Source of the DNA: F23-D06 sp963620035 | GTDB lineage: Bacteria > Bacteroidota > Bacteroidia > Bacteroidales > WCHB1-69 | Assembly: GCA_963620035.1 (NCBI GenBank) | Contig: CAVEXN010000010.1 | Coordinates: forward strand, 1 to 64,000 | Length of the DNA stretch: 64,000 bases | Direction: 5' to 3' | Position numbers and translations under genes: made by a program | Shown here: positions 9,591 through 17,555 of the stretch, piece after piece | Numbering within the stretch: position 1 is the stretch's first letter | Layout: each line of letters begins with the position of its first letter | The notes under the pieces: generated by a model | The model's input: only the letters and a program-made list of their open reading frames with translations | What the model was told of the DNA's origin: nothing | Databases searched by the model: none

Positions 9591-10882
9591 ATTTTAAATC
9601 TTTTTTTCAGTTCCTCATTCAGTTCCTCGCGGAAATCGGGATGGGCGATTTCGACAAGGCTTTTCGCGCGCTGCGGGAGCGTGCGGCCTTTGAGTTTCGC
9701 CACACCGTACTCCGTAACCACATAGTCAACCTCGTTGCGTGAGGTGGTGACGGCTGCGCCTTGGTCAAGCATAGGCACGATGCGTGAAATCTTCCCGTGT
9801 CCTGCCGTGGCGGGCATGGCCATGATGGAAATGCCGTTTTTTGACAAGGAAGCGCCGCGCACATAATCGACCTGTCCGCCCGTTCCGCTGTATTGCTTCA
9901 GCCCGATGGTTTCAGAGGCCACCTGTCCGGCAAAGTCAACAGAGAGGCAGGAGTTGATGGCCACCATGTTGTCGTTCTTGCCGATGACCCACGGGTCATT
10001 GACGTAGTCAACAGGATACAGTTCGACCATAGGATTGTTGTTCACGAAGTCATACAGTTTCTGAGTGCCCATCAAGAACGTGGCGATGAGTTTGCCCGGA
10101 TGGAGGGTTTTCTTGGCGCAGTTGACGACACCTGCTTCTACAAGGTCAACCACGCTGTCGGAGAACATCTCCGTGTGGATGCCGAGGTCTTTCTTGTCTT
10201 TCAGGAACATGGCCACGGCGTCGGGGATAGCGCCGATGCCGAGTTGCAGCGTTGCGCCGTCCTTGATGAGGGAGGCGCAGTTGCGGCCGATGTTCTTTTC
10301 CACGTCTGTAATGTTAGGGCGGGGAATTTCAGGGGTCCTGTAAGAGCAGGGCACCATATAGGTAATCTGGGAGGCATGGATCCTGTTCTCGGCGCCGCAG
10401 GTGCGCGGCAGCTGGTCGTTCATCTCGGCAATCACGACTTTTGCTTTCAGGGCTGCCGGGCGCGCATAGTCGCAGGAGACGCCGAAACTGCAGTATCCCT
10501 CGCTGTCCGGAGGCGTCACCGTGACTACGGCAACATCTACCGGAAAAGCCTCGCCGAGCAGCTTCGGGACCTCATGGAAGAAGCATGGGAAGAACTCTGC
10601 CGCACCGTCCACGATAGCCTGACGCGAATTGGCGCCGGCAAAGTTGGTGATGTGTCTGAAATGCCCGTAGCACTCCGGCTTCATATAGTCGCCGTCACCC
10701 AAGGCCAGCATATGGTAAATCTTGACATCGTTGTAATCTTCGCGGTGTTCGGCAAGGGTTTTGGCCACATGCAGCGGGATTCCTGCCGTTTCCGAGAAAA
10801 CGACAAAGTCGCCGTCCTTGATTGCCTTGATGGCAGTCTCGGCCGAGGTGACTTTGTCTTTATAAGTTTCTTTCCAATTCAT
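9587..10882 (-). CDS. abfT: 4-hydroxybutyrate CoA-transferase
   Basis: Moves CoA from acetyl-CoA or another acyl-CoA to 4-hydroxybutyrate. The protein is 431 residues, the usual size for the AbfT/Cat2 family. The catalytic glutamate that forms the glutamyl-CoA thioester is E238 in GIHTEMFSD, the number known for the Clostridium aminobutyricum enzyme. The GIGAIPDAV segment (215-223) precedes it, as expected for family I CoA-transferases. It lies 45 bp after abfD and overlaps 4hbD by 4 bp. Other acyl acceptors such as butyrate cannot be excluded. Confidence 0.92.
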   Translation of the reverse strand: MNWKETYKDKVTSAETAIKAIKDGDFVVFSETAGIPLHVAKTLAEHREDYNDVKIYHMLALGDGDYMKPECYGHFRHITNFAGANSRQAIVDGAAEFFPCFFHEVPKLLGEAFPVDVAVVTVTPPDSEGYCSFGVSCDYARPAALKAKVVIAEMNDQLPRTCGAENRIHASQITYMVPCSYRTPEIPRPNITDVEKNIGRNCASLIKDGATLQLGIGAIPDAVAMFLKDKKDLGIHTEMFSDSVVDLVEAGVVNCAKKTLHPGKLIATFLMGTQKLYDFVNNNPMVELYPVDYVNDPWVIGKNDNMVAINSCLSVDFAGQVASETIGLKQYSGTGGQVDYVRGASLSKNGISIMAMPATAGHGKISRIVPMLDQGAAVTTSRNEVDYVVTEYGVAKLKGRTLPQRAKSLVEIAHPDFREELNEELKKRFKI

Positions 10883-10927
10883 AATAATTAATGTTTTAGA
10901 TGCATTTCAGGGAAGTGCAATCGAGCA

Positions 10928-12388
10928 TCATTTGTTCTGTGACTCGTCGATACGGGCGATCACTTTGGCCAATGCCTTCTTGCCTTCGATATTCCCCTGT
11001 CTGGAAATCATGATGCGCTGTGCCTGAGGAGAACCGGCGCCGTGCATGGACTCCGTTCTGTAACCGACGGCGGCCGTGCCGAGGGTCAGGTTCTCGATGA
11101 GACGGAGGATGCGCATGCGGTTTTCTGTCGAGACATTGTGGACGCCCTTGAAGTATTTCTCCACGTACTTTTTGGTTTCTTCGCCGCGGAGGTCATACTG
11201 CGACGGCATCGTTACCATAAGGCCGCCGGCGATGTCTTCGGCGAGGCGTGCGATTTCGTAAGGCATACGCGTCACATTCTGTTTGCAGACATTGGCGAGC
11301 AGCAGGTTGATCTGGTAGTTGCCGGCGGGCATCTTCACGCCCTCGGCAGAACAGGCGATGCCGCAAGCATACAACGTCTCGTTGAGGTGGGTCATCTCGA
11401 TGAGCTTGTCCTTGATGTGGCTGGCTTTCTGCACTCCGTTGTATTCTGCGGCAAGCGCTGCGGCCCCGATGAGCACGTCGCCCACACCGACCTTGCATCC
11501 GCCGTACGACTGGCGGTGATAACCTGCGAAACGTTCCACCATCATGCCGGCAAAGTCATATTCGCCGCAAAGGAACACCCTGTTCCAAGGCACAAACACA
11601 TTGTCGAACACGACAAGAGCCTCGTGGCCGCCGAACTGCGAGTTGCCGAGGTCGATGTCAACATCGGGTTCCAGTTTGCGGGTGTCGCATGACTGGCGAC
11701 CATAGATCATGAGCACGCCCTCCGCATCAGACGGGACGGCGAAAGAGACGGCGTATTTCCTGTCCTCTTCGCGCATGGCCACGGTAGGCATGATGAGATG
11801 CTCGTGAGAGTTTACCGCACCGGTCTGGTGAGCTTTGGCGCCGCGCACGATGATGCCGTCTTCACGTTCTTCAACGATGTGGAGGTACATGTCGGGGTCG
11901 GCCTGCTGCGACGGGGAAAGAGAACGGTCGCCCTTGGGGTCGGTCATGGCACCGTCAACAGTGAGGTCGTTGTCCTGGACGTATTTCAGGTACTCTACGA
12001 AACGGGCATGGTATTCTGTACCGTATTTCTTGTCAATCTCGTACGTGGTGGAATAGATGGCATTGAAAGCGTCCATACCGACGCAACGCTGGAAACAAGC
12101 GGCCGTCTTCTGTCCGACCAGACGCTGCATTTTGACTTTCTTGATCAGATCGTCGGTGCTGCCGTGGAGGTGGCAGAAGCGGTTGACCGTCTTGCCCGTA
12201 AGGGCTGACGTGGCCGTCATAAGGTCCTTGTATTCCTCCTTCTCGGCCAGTTCGTAGGTCATGGCTACGGAGTTCAGTGAAGGACGGATCATCGGATGGT
12301 CAACGGGATTGTCAATTCTCTTCCCCATCAGGTAAACTTTCAGGTTCAGTTTTCTCAAACTTTCGATGTACTCATTTTTGGTCATCAT
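10928..12388 (-). CDS. abfD: 4-hydroxybutyryl-CoA dehydratase / vinylacetyl-CoA isomerase
   Basis: Flavin and [4Fe-4S] enzyme that dehydrates 4-hydroxybutyryl-CoA by a radical mechanism and isomerises the product to crotonyl-CoA; oxygen-sensitive in studied members. The cluster ligands are all present: C98 and C102 (CFQRC), H291 and C298 (HRQSYGGC), one residue off the C. aminobutyricum numbering C99/C103/H292/C299. Length 486 residues matches the family. It opens the four-gene operon and is preceded by a leader of about 300 nt with a promoter at 12697. The start could be either of two adjacent Met codons. Confidence 0.95.
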   Translation of the reverse strand: MMTKNEYIESLRKLNLKVYLMGKRIDNPVDHPMIRPSLNSVAMTYELAEKEEYKDLMTATSALTGKTVNRFCHLHGSTDDLIKKVKMQRLVGQKTAACFQRCVGMDAFNAIYSTTYEIDKKYGTEYHARFVEYLKYVQDNDLTVDGAMTDPKGDRSLSPSQQADPDMYLHIVEEREDGIIVRGAKAHQTGAVNSHEHLIMPTVAMREEDRKYAVSFAVPSDAEGVLMIYGRQSCDTRKLEPDVDIDLGNSQFGGHEALVVFDNVFVPWNRVFLCGEYDFAGMMVERFAGYHRQSYGGCKVGVGDVLIGAAALAAEYNGVQKASHIKDKLIEMTHLNETLYACGIACSAEGVKMPAGNYQINLLLANVCKQNVTRMPYEIARLAEDIAGGLMVTMPSQYDLRGEETKKYVEKYFKGVHNVSTENRMRILRLIENLTLGTAAVGYRTESMHGAGSPQAQRIMISRQGNIEGKKALAKVIARIDESQNK

Positions 12389-12966
12389 AGCAATTAGTTT
12401 TTATTTGTTTAACAATAAAGCGATAAAGCGTCTATTGCTTTTTGACAATCGTTTCGACGGCATTGGCACATCTGCGGTTTGGTCACAATCCTGCAATGGC
12501 CGCATCTTGCAAAGCCTTTCTCTAATCTGCATTGTCGTTGCCTGTTAAAGGAGGTGGCCGATTTGTCGTTCCCGGCATTTGTCGCCGGAAGTTGGTTTTC
12601 ATGTCCCTAATCAGCCCGCAAATTGCACGCAACTGCCCTTATTTTTATTATTATCAACACTTTAACGGCTGCAATAAACAAAGAACCTTAACGCGGCAAA
12701 TATACATTTTTTCAATATCAAGAAATGCCAAAACGATATTTTCCGACAAATTTTAATGAAAATACGGCAAAACAGACACCAAATTTATATTTAACTTGTT
12801 TATTATAAATATATTATGAAACGATAAAAAAATATCCAATCACAGTAAAAGAATTCTGTAAAGACGAGATGCTCGATGCCGGCAGGCTGCAAATGGGCAG
12901 ACACCTTTATTGACTCTTCATCGCAAAAAACGTCCGCACAGGAAAACATCAAAAAAGACGGGAAAA
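12389..12966. other. 578-bp intergenic region: abfD leader and promoter, then an A/T-rich stretch
   Basis: No gene is seen. 12389-12697 would be the untranslated leader of abfD. It holds short repeats such as CCGG...CCGG near 12572-12588 but no riboswitch class that I recognise. 12705-12850 is A/T-rich. 12951-12984 holds the terminator of the sugar transferase gene. The short ORFs here lack any recognisable start context or family. Confidence 0.6.
12697..12704 (-). promoter_or_regulatory. Bacteroidetes -7 box of the abfD operon
   Basis: TATATTTG followed by C on the minus strand, about 309 nt upstream of the abfD start. It is the only full TAnnTTTG match found on that strand in the leader region. 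A TTTG lies 24 nt upstream, slightly further than the usual 19-21 nt. Confidence 0.55.
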
Positions 12967-12984
12967 TTATTTCCCGTCTTTTTT
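12951..12984 (-). terminator. Terminator overlapping the end of the sugar transferase gene
   Basis: A perfect 15-bp inverted repeat (12951-12965 and 12970-12984) with a 4-nt loop. The stem contains GACGGGAAA and ends in six A or T on both sides, so it could stop transcripts in either direction. It includes the last codons and the stop codon of the sugar transferase gene. Confidence 0.8.
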
Positions 12985-14391
12985 GAGCACAATCAACATA
13001 GTGTATATCAATATTTTGACATCCATCTGCAAAGACATGTTCTCGATATAGAGCAAATCCCAGCGTAAGCGTTCAATCATCTCGTCCACATTCTCAGCAT
13101 AACCGAACTTCACCTGACCCCATGAGGTGATGCCGGGTTTGATGCCCTGCAACAGATAATAATAGGGAGCACGCGCAACGATTTTATCGATATAATATTG
13201 GCGTTCGGGGCGTGGCCCCACAAGCGACATATTGCCGACAAGCACGTTAAAGAACTGCGGAGTCTCGTCGAGGTGGTGTTCTCGGAGGAACTTGCCGAAA
13301 GGCGTGATGCGCGTATCCTCGCGAGAAGAGAGCCGCGGACCGGTGGCTTCCGCATCCACGTACATTGTGCGGAACTTGATGATTTGGAAAGGCTTGCCAT
13401 GGCAGCCGACTCGTTCCTGCTTATAGAACACCGGGCCGGGCGAGGAGCGTTTGATGCCAATGGCCAGAATGATGTAGAGCGGAGAGAGCAGCACCAAGGC
13501 GAACAGCGACCCCGCAATATCCGCCGCGCGCTTTATGAACTTTTGCCAGTACGGGAGATATTCAGGCGTTATCGAAAGCATCGGCTCATACATCACCGAG
13601 GAGGTCTTCACCTTGCCGAACAGCACGTCTTGCGTCTGGGGCGGAATGCTGAATGTCAGGTTCCTGTTTTCCCTTGCCAACGCGATCACCCGTTCAATGC
13701 AATGCGACTGCGTGTTCTGCAAAGCTATGATGATGACCTCGACATGCTGTTTTTTTACAATGTCCGACATTTGCCCTATTGTGCCCAGGCACGGCAGTTT
13801 ACCGTCAAGCTTGTCGTCTTTGGTTCCGGCTTCGTCCGAGACATAACCTGACAGGAAATAGCCCGGCTTCGGGTGTTGTCGTACGATGCTCTCGTAAGTT
13901 TGCAGAGCCTTTTCGTCACTGCCCACCAACACAGTGTTGTATCCGATCTCGCCTTGGTGGATTTTCCGGTTTACACATGTGGTGATGAAGACGCGCGGAA
14001 AATAGGTTGACAGGAACTGCACAATGAAGAGGCAAAGCAGGTATTTCACATAGTCGTACGGTCCGGAGACGATGTCGTCGAAAATAAAGACGAAAAAGAA
14101 GACGAGCGACCCGAAAAGCGTTATTGTGAAAGTGGTGAACAATTCGTTGAGGCGCGACTTGCCGTAGATTTTGTTGTAATAGCCCGTGAAAGCATGCAAG
14201 AACACCCAATAGAGAGGACAGAGGAAAAGCCCGGCGATGGCTTTGGGGTCGTTGAAGAATGAGGTTGAAAACTCGCTGCATATCAATTGTTCGCCCAAAT
14301 ACTTGCGATAGCAGTAGAGCGCTATCCACGAAATGGCGGCAGCAAGAATGTCAAAAAAGAGATATAAAACAGCAAGCCTGGTCTTGTTCAT
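12967..14391 (-). CDS. Polyprenyl glycosylphosphotransferase (WcaJ/WbaP type)
   Basis: Transfers a sugar phosphate, often from UDP-glucose or UDP-galactose, to undecaprenyl phosphate at the inner membrane, the priming step of surface polysaccharide synthesis. The 474-residue protein has about four N-terminal membrane segments, a middle nucleotide-binding-like region (TVLVGSDEKAL), a further membrane segment (SLFALVLLSPLYIILAIGI), and a C-terminal catalytic domain with KFRTM, LDETPQFFNVL and SLVGPRPE. This is the full two-part architecture. It follows the lipoprotein gene by 7 bp and is presumably co-transcribed. No other polysaccharide genes flank it. The sugar is unknown. Confidence 0.88.
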   Translation of the reverse strand: MNKTRLAVLYLFFDILAAAISWIALYCYRKYLGEQLICSEFSTSFFNDPKAIAGLFLCPLYWVFLHAFTGYYNKIYGKSRLNELFTTFTITLFGSLVFFFVFIFDDIVSGPYDYVKYLLCLFIVQFLSTYFPRVFITTCVNRKIHQGEIGYNTVLVGSDEKALQTYESIVRQHPKPGYFLSGYVSDEAGTKDDKLDGKLPCLGTIGQMSDIVKKQHVEVIIIALQNTQSHCIERVIALARENRNLTFSIPPQTQDVLFGKVKTSSVMYEPMLSITPEYLPYWQKFIKRAADIAGSLFALVLLSPLYIILAIGIKRSSPGPVFYKQERVGCHGKPFQIIKFRTMYVDAEATGPRLSSREDTRITPFGKFLREHHLDETPQFFNVLVGNMSLVGPRPERQYYIDKIVARAPYYYLLQGIKPGITSWGQVKFGYAENVDEMIERLRWDLLYIENMSLQMDVKILIYTMLIVLKKDGK

Positions 14392-14398
14392 GCGGAAA

Positions 14399-15331
14399 TC
14401 ACACGCTGGGTTCGTAAATGACTTTTATATTGTCGATGAAGAAACGGGTTTCTTTCCCTTTGTCCCCAACGCCCGTGAGCACGATACGTCCGACAGCGTT
14501 GAGATAGGAATAGTTATGGTTGTTGCTGATGACATTGCCGAGATACATATACACCGTTTTCCATTCGCCGTCAGTGGCATAAACGCCGCCCAATTGCTCT
14601 ACCTTGTTTGAGTAGGTGGCTGTGGAGAGCTTGAATCCCACATCAATGCTGGCTTCCGTCTTATAGGTCATTTCAAGATACACGTATTGATTGGTGGCCG
14701 GAATGGTAATGTCGGTGGATATGACATCGAAACTCAACCCGTTGGCGTCATTCAGGGTGAGCATCCCGGCCGTTCTTCCGTCTTCCACGACAGGTGCGAA
14801 AGTGAGATGGTTCGTGGCCGTGTCATTGGGCGAAAAGGACGAACTGTTGGAGAACGTTTCGAGGAACGGGATTTTGGCGTAAGAACTGTATATGTATGTG
14901 GGCGGGTTGCCGGAAACGTCATAGGTCTGTCCCGGCTTAAGCAACACTTTTTGCCTCAGCACGTTGAAGAAAGGATACCCCTGCACGGTCCGTGCCATGC
15001 CGGAATGGTTGAACGCAGGTAGCAAAATCAGCGAGGACGAGTCCGTGCCGTTCATGTCAAGGACGGGCACTTTGCAGGGCACTTTCCAGCATCCGAGATT
15101 GTTCCCGTTCACGTAGACGTTCACATGGGTGAAATTGTGCTGCTGGAAGGCACTCAACTGCTCGTCGTCGTAATTCAGTTCGTGGTCTGCATTGAATGTG
15201 CTTACGTCAACGCAGTTGTTGATGTCTTCGTAATCGACCTGGATGTATGCAGGCGTAAGGTCCGGCTGTTTGCACGAAGAGACGGCAACCACGAGGATGC
15301 CCAAGAGAATTGCAGTTGTTCTATGCCCCAT
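14399..15331 (-). CDS. Lipoprotein of unknown function
   Basis: 310 residues. A lipoprotein signal is clear: MGHRTTAILLGILVVAVSSC, with the lipidated cysteine at 20. The mature part is rich in beta-strand-like Asn/Thr/Tyr segments. The C-terminal half (TNQYVYLEMTYKT... to RFFIDNIKVIYEPSV) resembles the carbohydrate-binding-like beta-sandwiches of many Bacteroidetes surface lipoproteins, but I recognise no specific family. It sits 7 bp upstream of a polysaccharide-priming transferase, so a role at the cell envelope is possible; that is inference. A palindrome lies 15 bp upstream of the start. Confidence 0.75.
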   Translation of the reverse strand: MGHRTTAILLGILVVAVSSCKQPDLTPAYIQVDYEDINNCVDVSTFNADHELNYDDEQLSAFQQHNFTHVNVYVNGNNLGCWKVPCKVPVLDMNGTDSSSLILLPAFNHSGMARTVQGYPFFNVLRQKVLLKPGQTYDVSGNPPTYIYSSYAKIPFLETFSNSSSFSPNDTATNHLTFAPVVEDGRTAGMLTLNDANGLSFDVISTDITIPATNQYVYLEMTYKTEASIDVGFKLSTATYSNKVEQLGGVYATDGEWKTVYMYLGNVISNNHNYSYLNAVGRIVLTGVGDKGKETRFFIDNIKVIYEPSV

Positions 15332-15345
15332 CTTAAAAGAGTTTT

Positions 15346-15357
15346 GTTAACGTTAAC
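15346..15357. promoter_or_regulatory. Perfect 12-bp palindrome GTTAACGTTAAC, possible operator
   Basis: Lies 14 bp upstream of the lipoprotein start at 15331. The centre AACGTT has the AAnCGnTT form typical of LacI/GalR-family operators. No LacI-type gene is in the window, so this is only a candidate. Confidence 0.35.
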
Positions 15358-15419
15358 GCAAAAAGCGGTTTATTATTGCTGCCTATAATAAAGGGAGAAG
15401 GAACGATTGAGGTTTGATG

Positions 15420-15476
15420 AAAAAAAAAGCAGGCAGCAGTGTCTTACGTGCCGTAGCCGAAGAACTCTCTGCCTGC
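15420..15476 (-). terminator. Terminator after ornithine carbamoyltransferase
   Basis: GCAGGCAG (15429-15436) and CTGCCTGC (15469-15476) form a strong 8-bp stem with a 32-nt loop that can pair further inside. On the minus strand it is followed by a run of at least eight T (A-run 15420-15428). Confidence 0.65.
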
Positions 15477-15503
15477 ATCCGGTCTCTGTTTGCCGTTATG
15501 CCG

Positions 15504-16505
15504 TTAGTCGCCCAGCGTGGCAACCATGACGGCCTTGATCGTATGCATACGGTTTTCGGCTTCGTCGAAAACGATGGAGTTCTCGGATTCGAAGACCTCT
15601 TCGGTGACCTCAATGCCGTCGAGTCCGAACTGTCTGTTCACATCGCGGCCGACCTGCGTCTCCAGGTTATGGTAAGCCGGCAGGCAGTGCATGAATTTGC
15701 ATTTGGGGTTTCCGGTCATTTCCATCATGGCCTTGTTCACCTGATAAGGTTTGAGCAGGTTGATGCGTTCGGCCCACACCTCGGCGGGTTCGCCCATGGA
15801 GACCCAAACATCCGTGTAGAGGAAGTCGCAGCCTTTCACGCCATTCTTCACATCGTCGGTCACGGTGACGGTTGCGCCGGTTTCCTTGGCGATCTCCTGG
15901 CAAGTGTCAATCAGTTTCCGGTCCGGCTGCAGGGCCTTGGGGGCAACGATGCGGACATCCATGCCCATTTTTGCGCCTCCAACCATCAAAGAGTTGCCCA
16001 TATTGTAACGGGCGTCTCCGAGGTAAGCGTAAGAAACCTTGTTGAGGGGTTTGTCCACGTGCTCGCTCATCGTCAGGAAGTCGGCGAGTATCTGGGTCGG
16101 GTGGAACTCGTTGGTCAAGCCGTTCCATACGGGCACGCCGGCGAATTTGGCCAGTTCTTCAACCGTGTCCTGCTTGAAGCCGCGGTATTCTATGCCGTCG
16201 AACATGCGTCCGAGCACGCGGGCAGTGTCAGCCATCGACTCCTTGATGCCGATTTGAGAGCCTGAAGGCCCGAGATAAGTGACATGGGCGCCTTGGTCGT
16301 AGGCCGCAACCTCGAATGCGCAACGGGTACGGGTTGACGTCTTCTCGAAAATCAGCGCGATGTTCTTGCCTTTGAGACGAGGCTGTTCGGTGCCGGCATA
16401 TTTGGCGCGTTTAAGGTCGCGGGCCAGGTCCAACATATATTGGATTTCCTTCGGGGTGAAGTCCAGCAGTTTCAGAAAATTCCTGTTTCTTAAATTGAAT
16501 GCCAT
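15504..16505 (-). CDS. argF: Ornithine carbamoyltransferase, probably catabolic
   Basis: Interconverts citrulline plus phosphate with ornithine plus carbamoyl phosphate. At 333 residues it has the full family length. Signatures are STRTR (57-61, carbamoyl phosphate), HPTQ (135-138), DVWVSMG (232-238, ornithine) and HCLP (273-276). It lies 36 bp downstream of carbamate kinase in the same orientation, so the pair likely runs in the catabolic direction (arcB role), passing carbamoyl phosphate to make ATP. No arginine deiminase gene is in the window. Anabolic use is also possible. Confidence 0.93.
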   Translation of the reverse strand: MAFNLRNRNFLKLLDFTPKEIQYMLDLARDLKRAKYAGTEQPRLKGKNIALIFEKTSTRTRCAFEVAAYDQGAHVTYLGPSGSQIGIKESMADTARVLGRMFDGIEYRGFKQDTVEELAKFAGVPVWNGLTNEFHPTQILADFLTMSEHVDKPLNKVSYAYLGDARYNMGNSLMVGGAKMGMDVRIVAPKALQPDRKLIDTCQEIAKETGATVTVTDDVKNGVKGCDFLYTDVWVSMGEPAEVWAERINLLKPYQVNKAMMEMTGNPKCKFMHCLPAYHNLETQVGRDVNRQFGLDGIEVTEEVFESENSIVFDEAENRMHTIKAVMVATLGD

Positions 16506-16541
16506 AATTGTTTTATTTAAATGTTAATGATTAGATGTCTT

Positions 16542-17483
16542 TTACTTTACGATGCGTGTTCCGCATTGCGGGTCTCCCAGTCTGCCGGCCTCCGTGATGA
16601 TGCATGTATTTCCCGTCTGTTCGACGAACATGATAGCCGCACGGATCTTGGGAGCCATAGAGCCTTCTGTGAACTGTCCCTCCTGCAGGTACTGTCTGGC
16701 TTGTGTTACCGTGACGGTGTCAAGCGCTTTCTCGTCTGGTTTCCTGAAGTTCACGTACACTTTCGGCACATCCGTCAGGATATAGAACTCATCGGCCTGT
16801 ATCTGAATGGCCGTGATAGCAGATGCCAGGTCCTTGTCGATGACAGCCTCGACGCCTTTTAGGTAGCCGTCTTTCAAGGCCACAGGGATGCCGCCGCCAC
16901 CGACGGTGATGACAACAATGCCCTCTTCGGCGAGCCTGCGCACCAGCTTGATGTTCTGGATACGCAAGGGTTTGGGTGAGGCGACCACTTTCCGCCAACC
17001 GTTTCCTTTGGGGTCCTCCCGGTAGATGTCTCCCGTGGCGGAGTGATACTGTTCGGCTTCCTCTTTTGTGCAGTAGGGACCCACGGGCTTGGTCGGGTTA
17101 TGGAACAGCGGGTCATTGGCGTCCACTTCCACATGGGTAAGCAACGTCACGGTGTCGCGGTCCATGCCCTCCTCGGAGAAGATGTGCCGAAGTCCCTCTT
17201 CAATCAAAGCGCCTATTGAGCCTTGCGTCTCCGCCACACAGAAGTTGAGCGGCATCTGTTCAACGTCATACATGGATTTACCCGCCTTGTGCTGCAGCAT
17301 CACGTTGCCCACTTGAGGTCCGTTGCCATGTCCGATAACCATCCTGTAGCCCGACTTGAGCATCGGCATCAGGCAGCGGCACGTTTCGGTCACATTTTCA
17401 ATCTGTTCGGTATAAGAGCCTTTTTGATGGCTTTTCAACAAAGCATTGCCGCCAAAGGCAATAACGGCGAGTTTTTGCGTCAT
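16542..17483 (-). CDS. arcC: Carbamate kinase
   Basis: Makes ATP from carbamoyl phosphate and ADP, releasing carbamate. The 313-residue protein carries the family marks AFGGNALL near the N-terminus, GHGNGPQVG near 53-61, the VTVGGGGIPV segment, and a C-terminal GTRIVK. It is the first gene of a pair with ornithine carbamoyltransferase. A near-consensus -7 element (TACCTTTA) lies about 20-30 nt upstream, but it lacks the final G, so the promoter is not certain. Confidence 0.94.
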   Translation of the reverse strand: MTQKLAVIAFGGNALLKSHQKGSYTEQIENVTETCRCLMPMLKSGYRMVIGHGNGPQVGNVMLQHKAGKSMYDVEQMPLNFCVAETQGSIGALIEEGLRHIFSEEGMDRDTVTLLTHVEVDANDPLFHNPTKPVGPYCTKEEAEQYHSATGDIYREDPKGNGWRKVVASPKPLRIQNIKLVRRLAEEGIVVITVGGGGIPVALKDGYLKGVEAVIDKDLASAITAIQIQADEFYILTDVPKVYVNFRKPDEKALDTVTVTQARQYLQEGQFTEGSMAPKIRAAIMFVEQTGNTCIITEAGRLGDPQCGTRIVK

Positions 17484-17555
17484 ATAAATAAATGTTTGTA
17501 TCGGTTGTTTTAAAGGTAAAAAAAGCCGGTATCTGAAAAAAAATTCTGTTTGTCC

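Noticed and set aside
9893..10891. A 332-residue plus-strand ORF opposite abfT
   Set aside because: Fully antisense to a gene with a placed catalytic residue; no start context or family signal.
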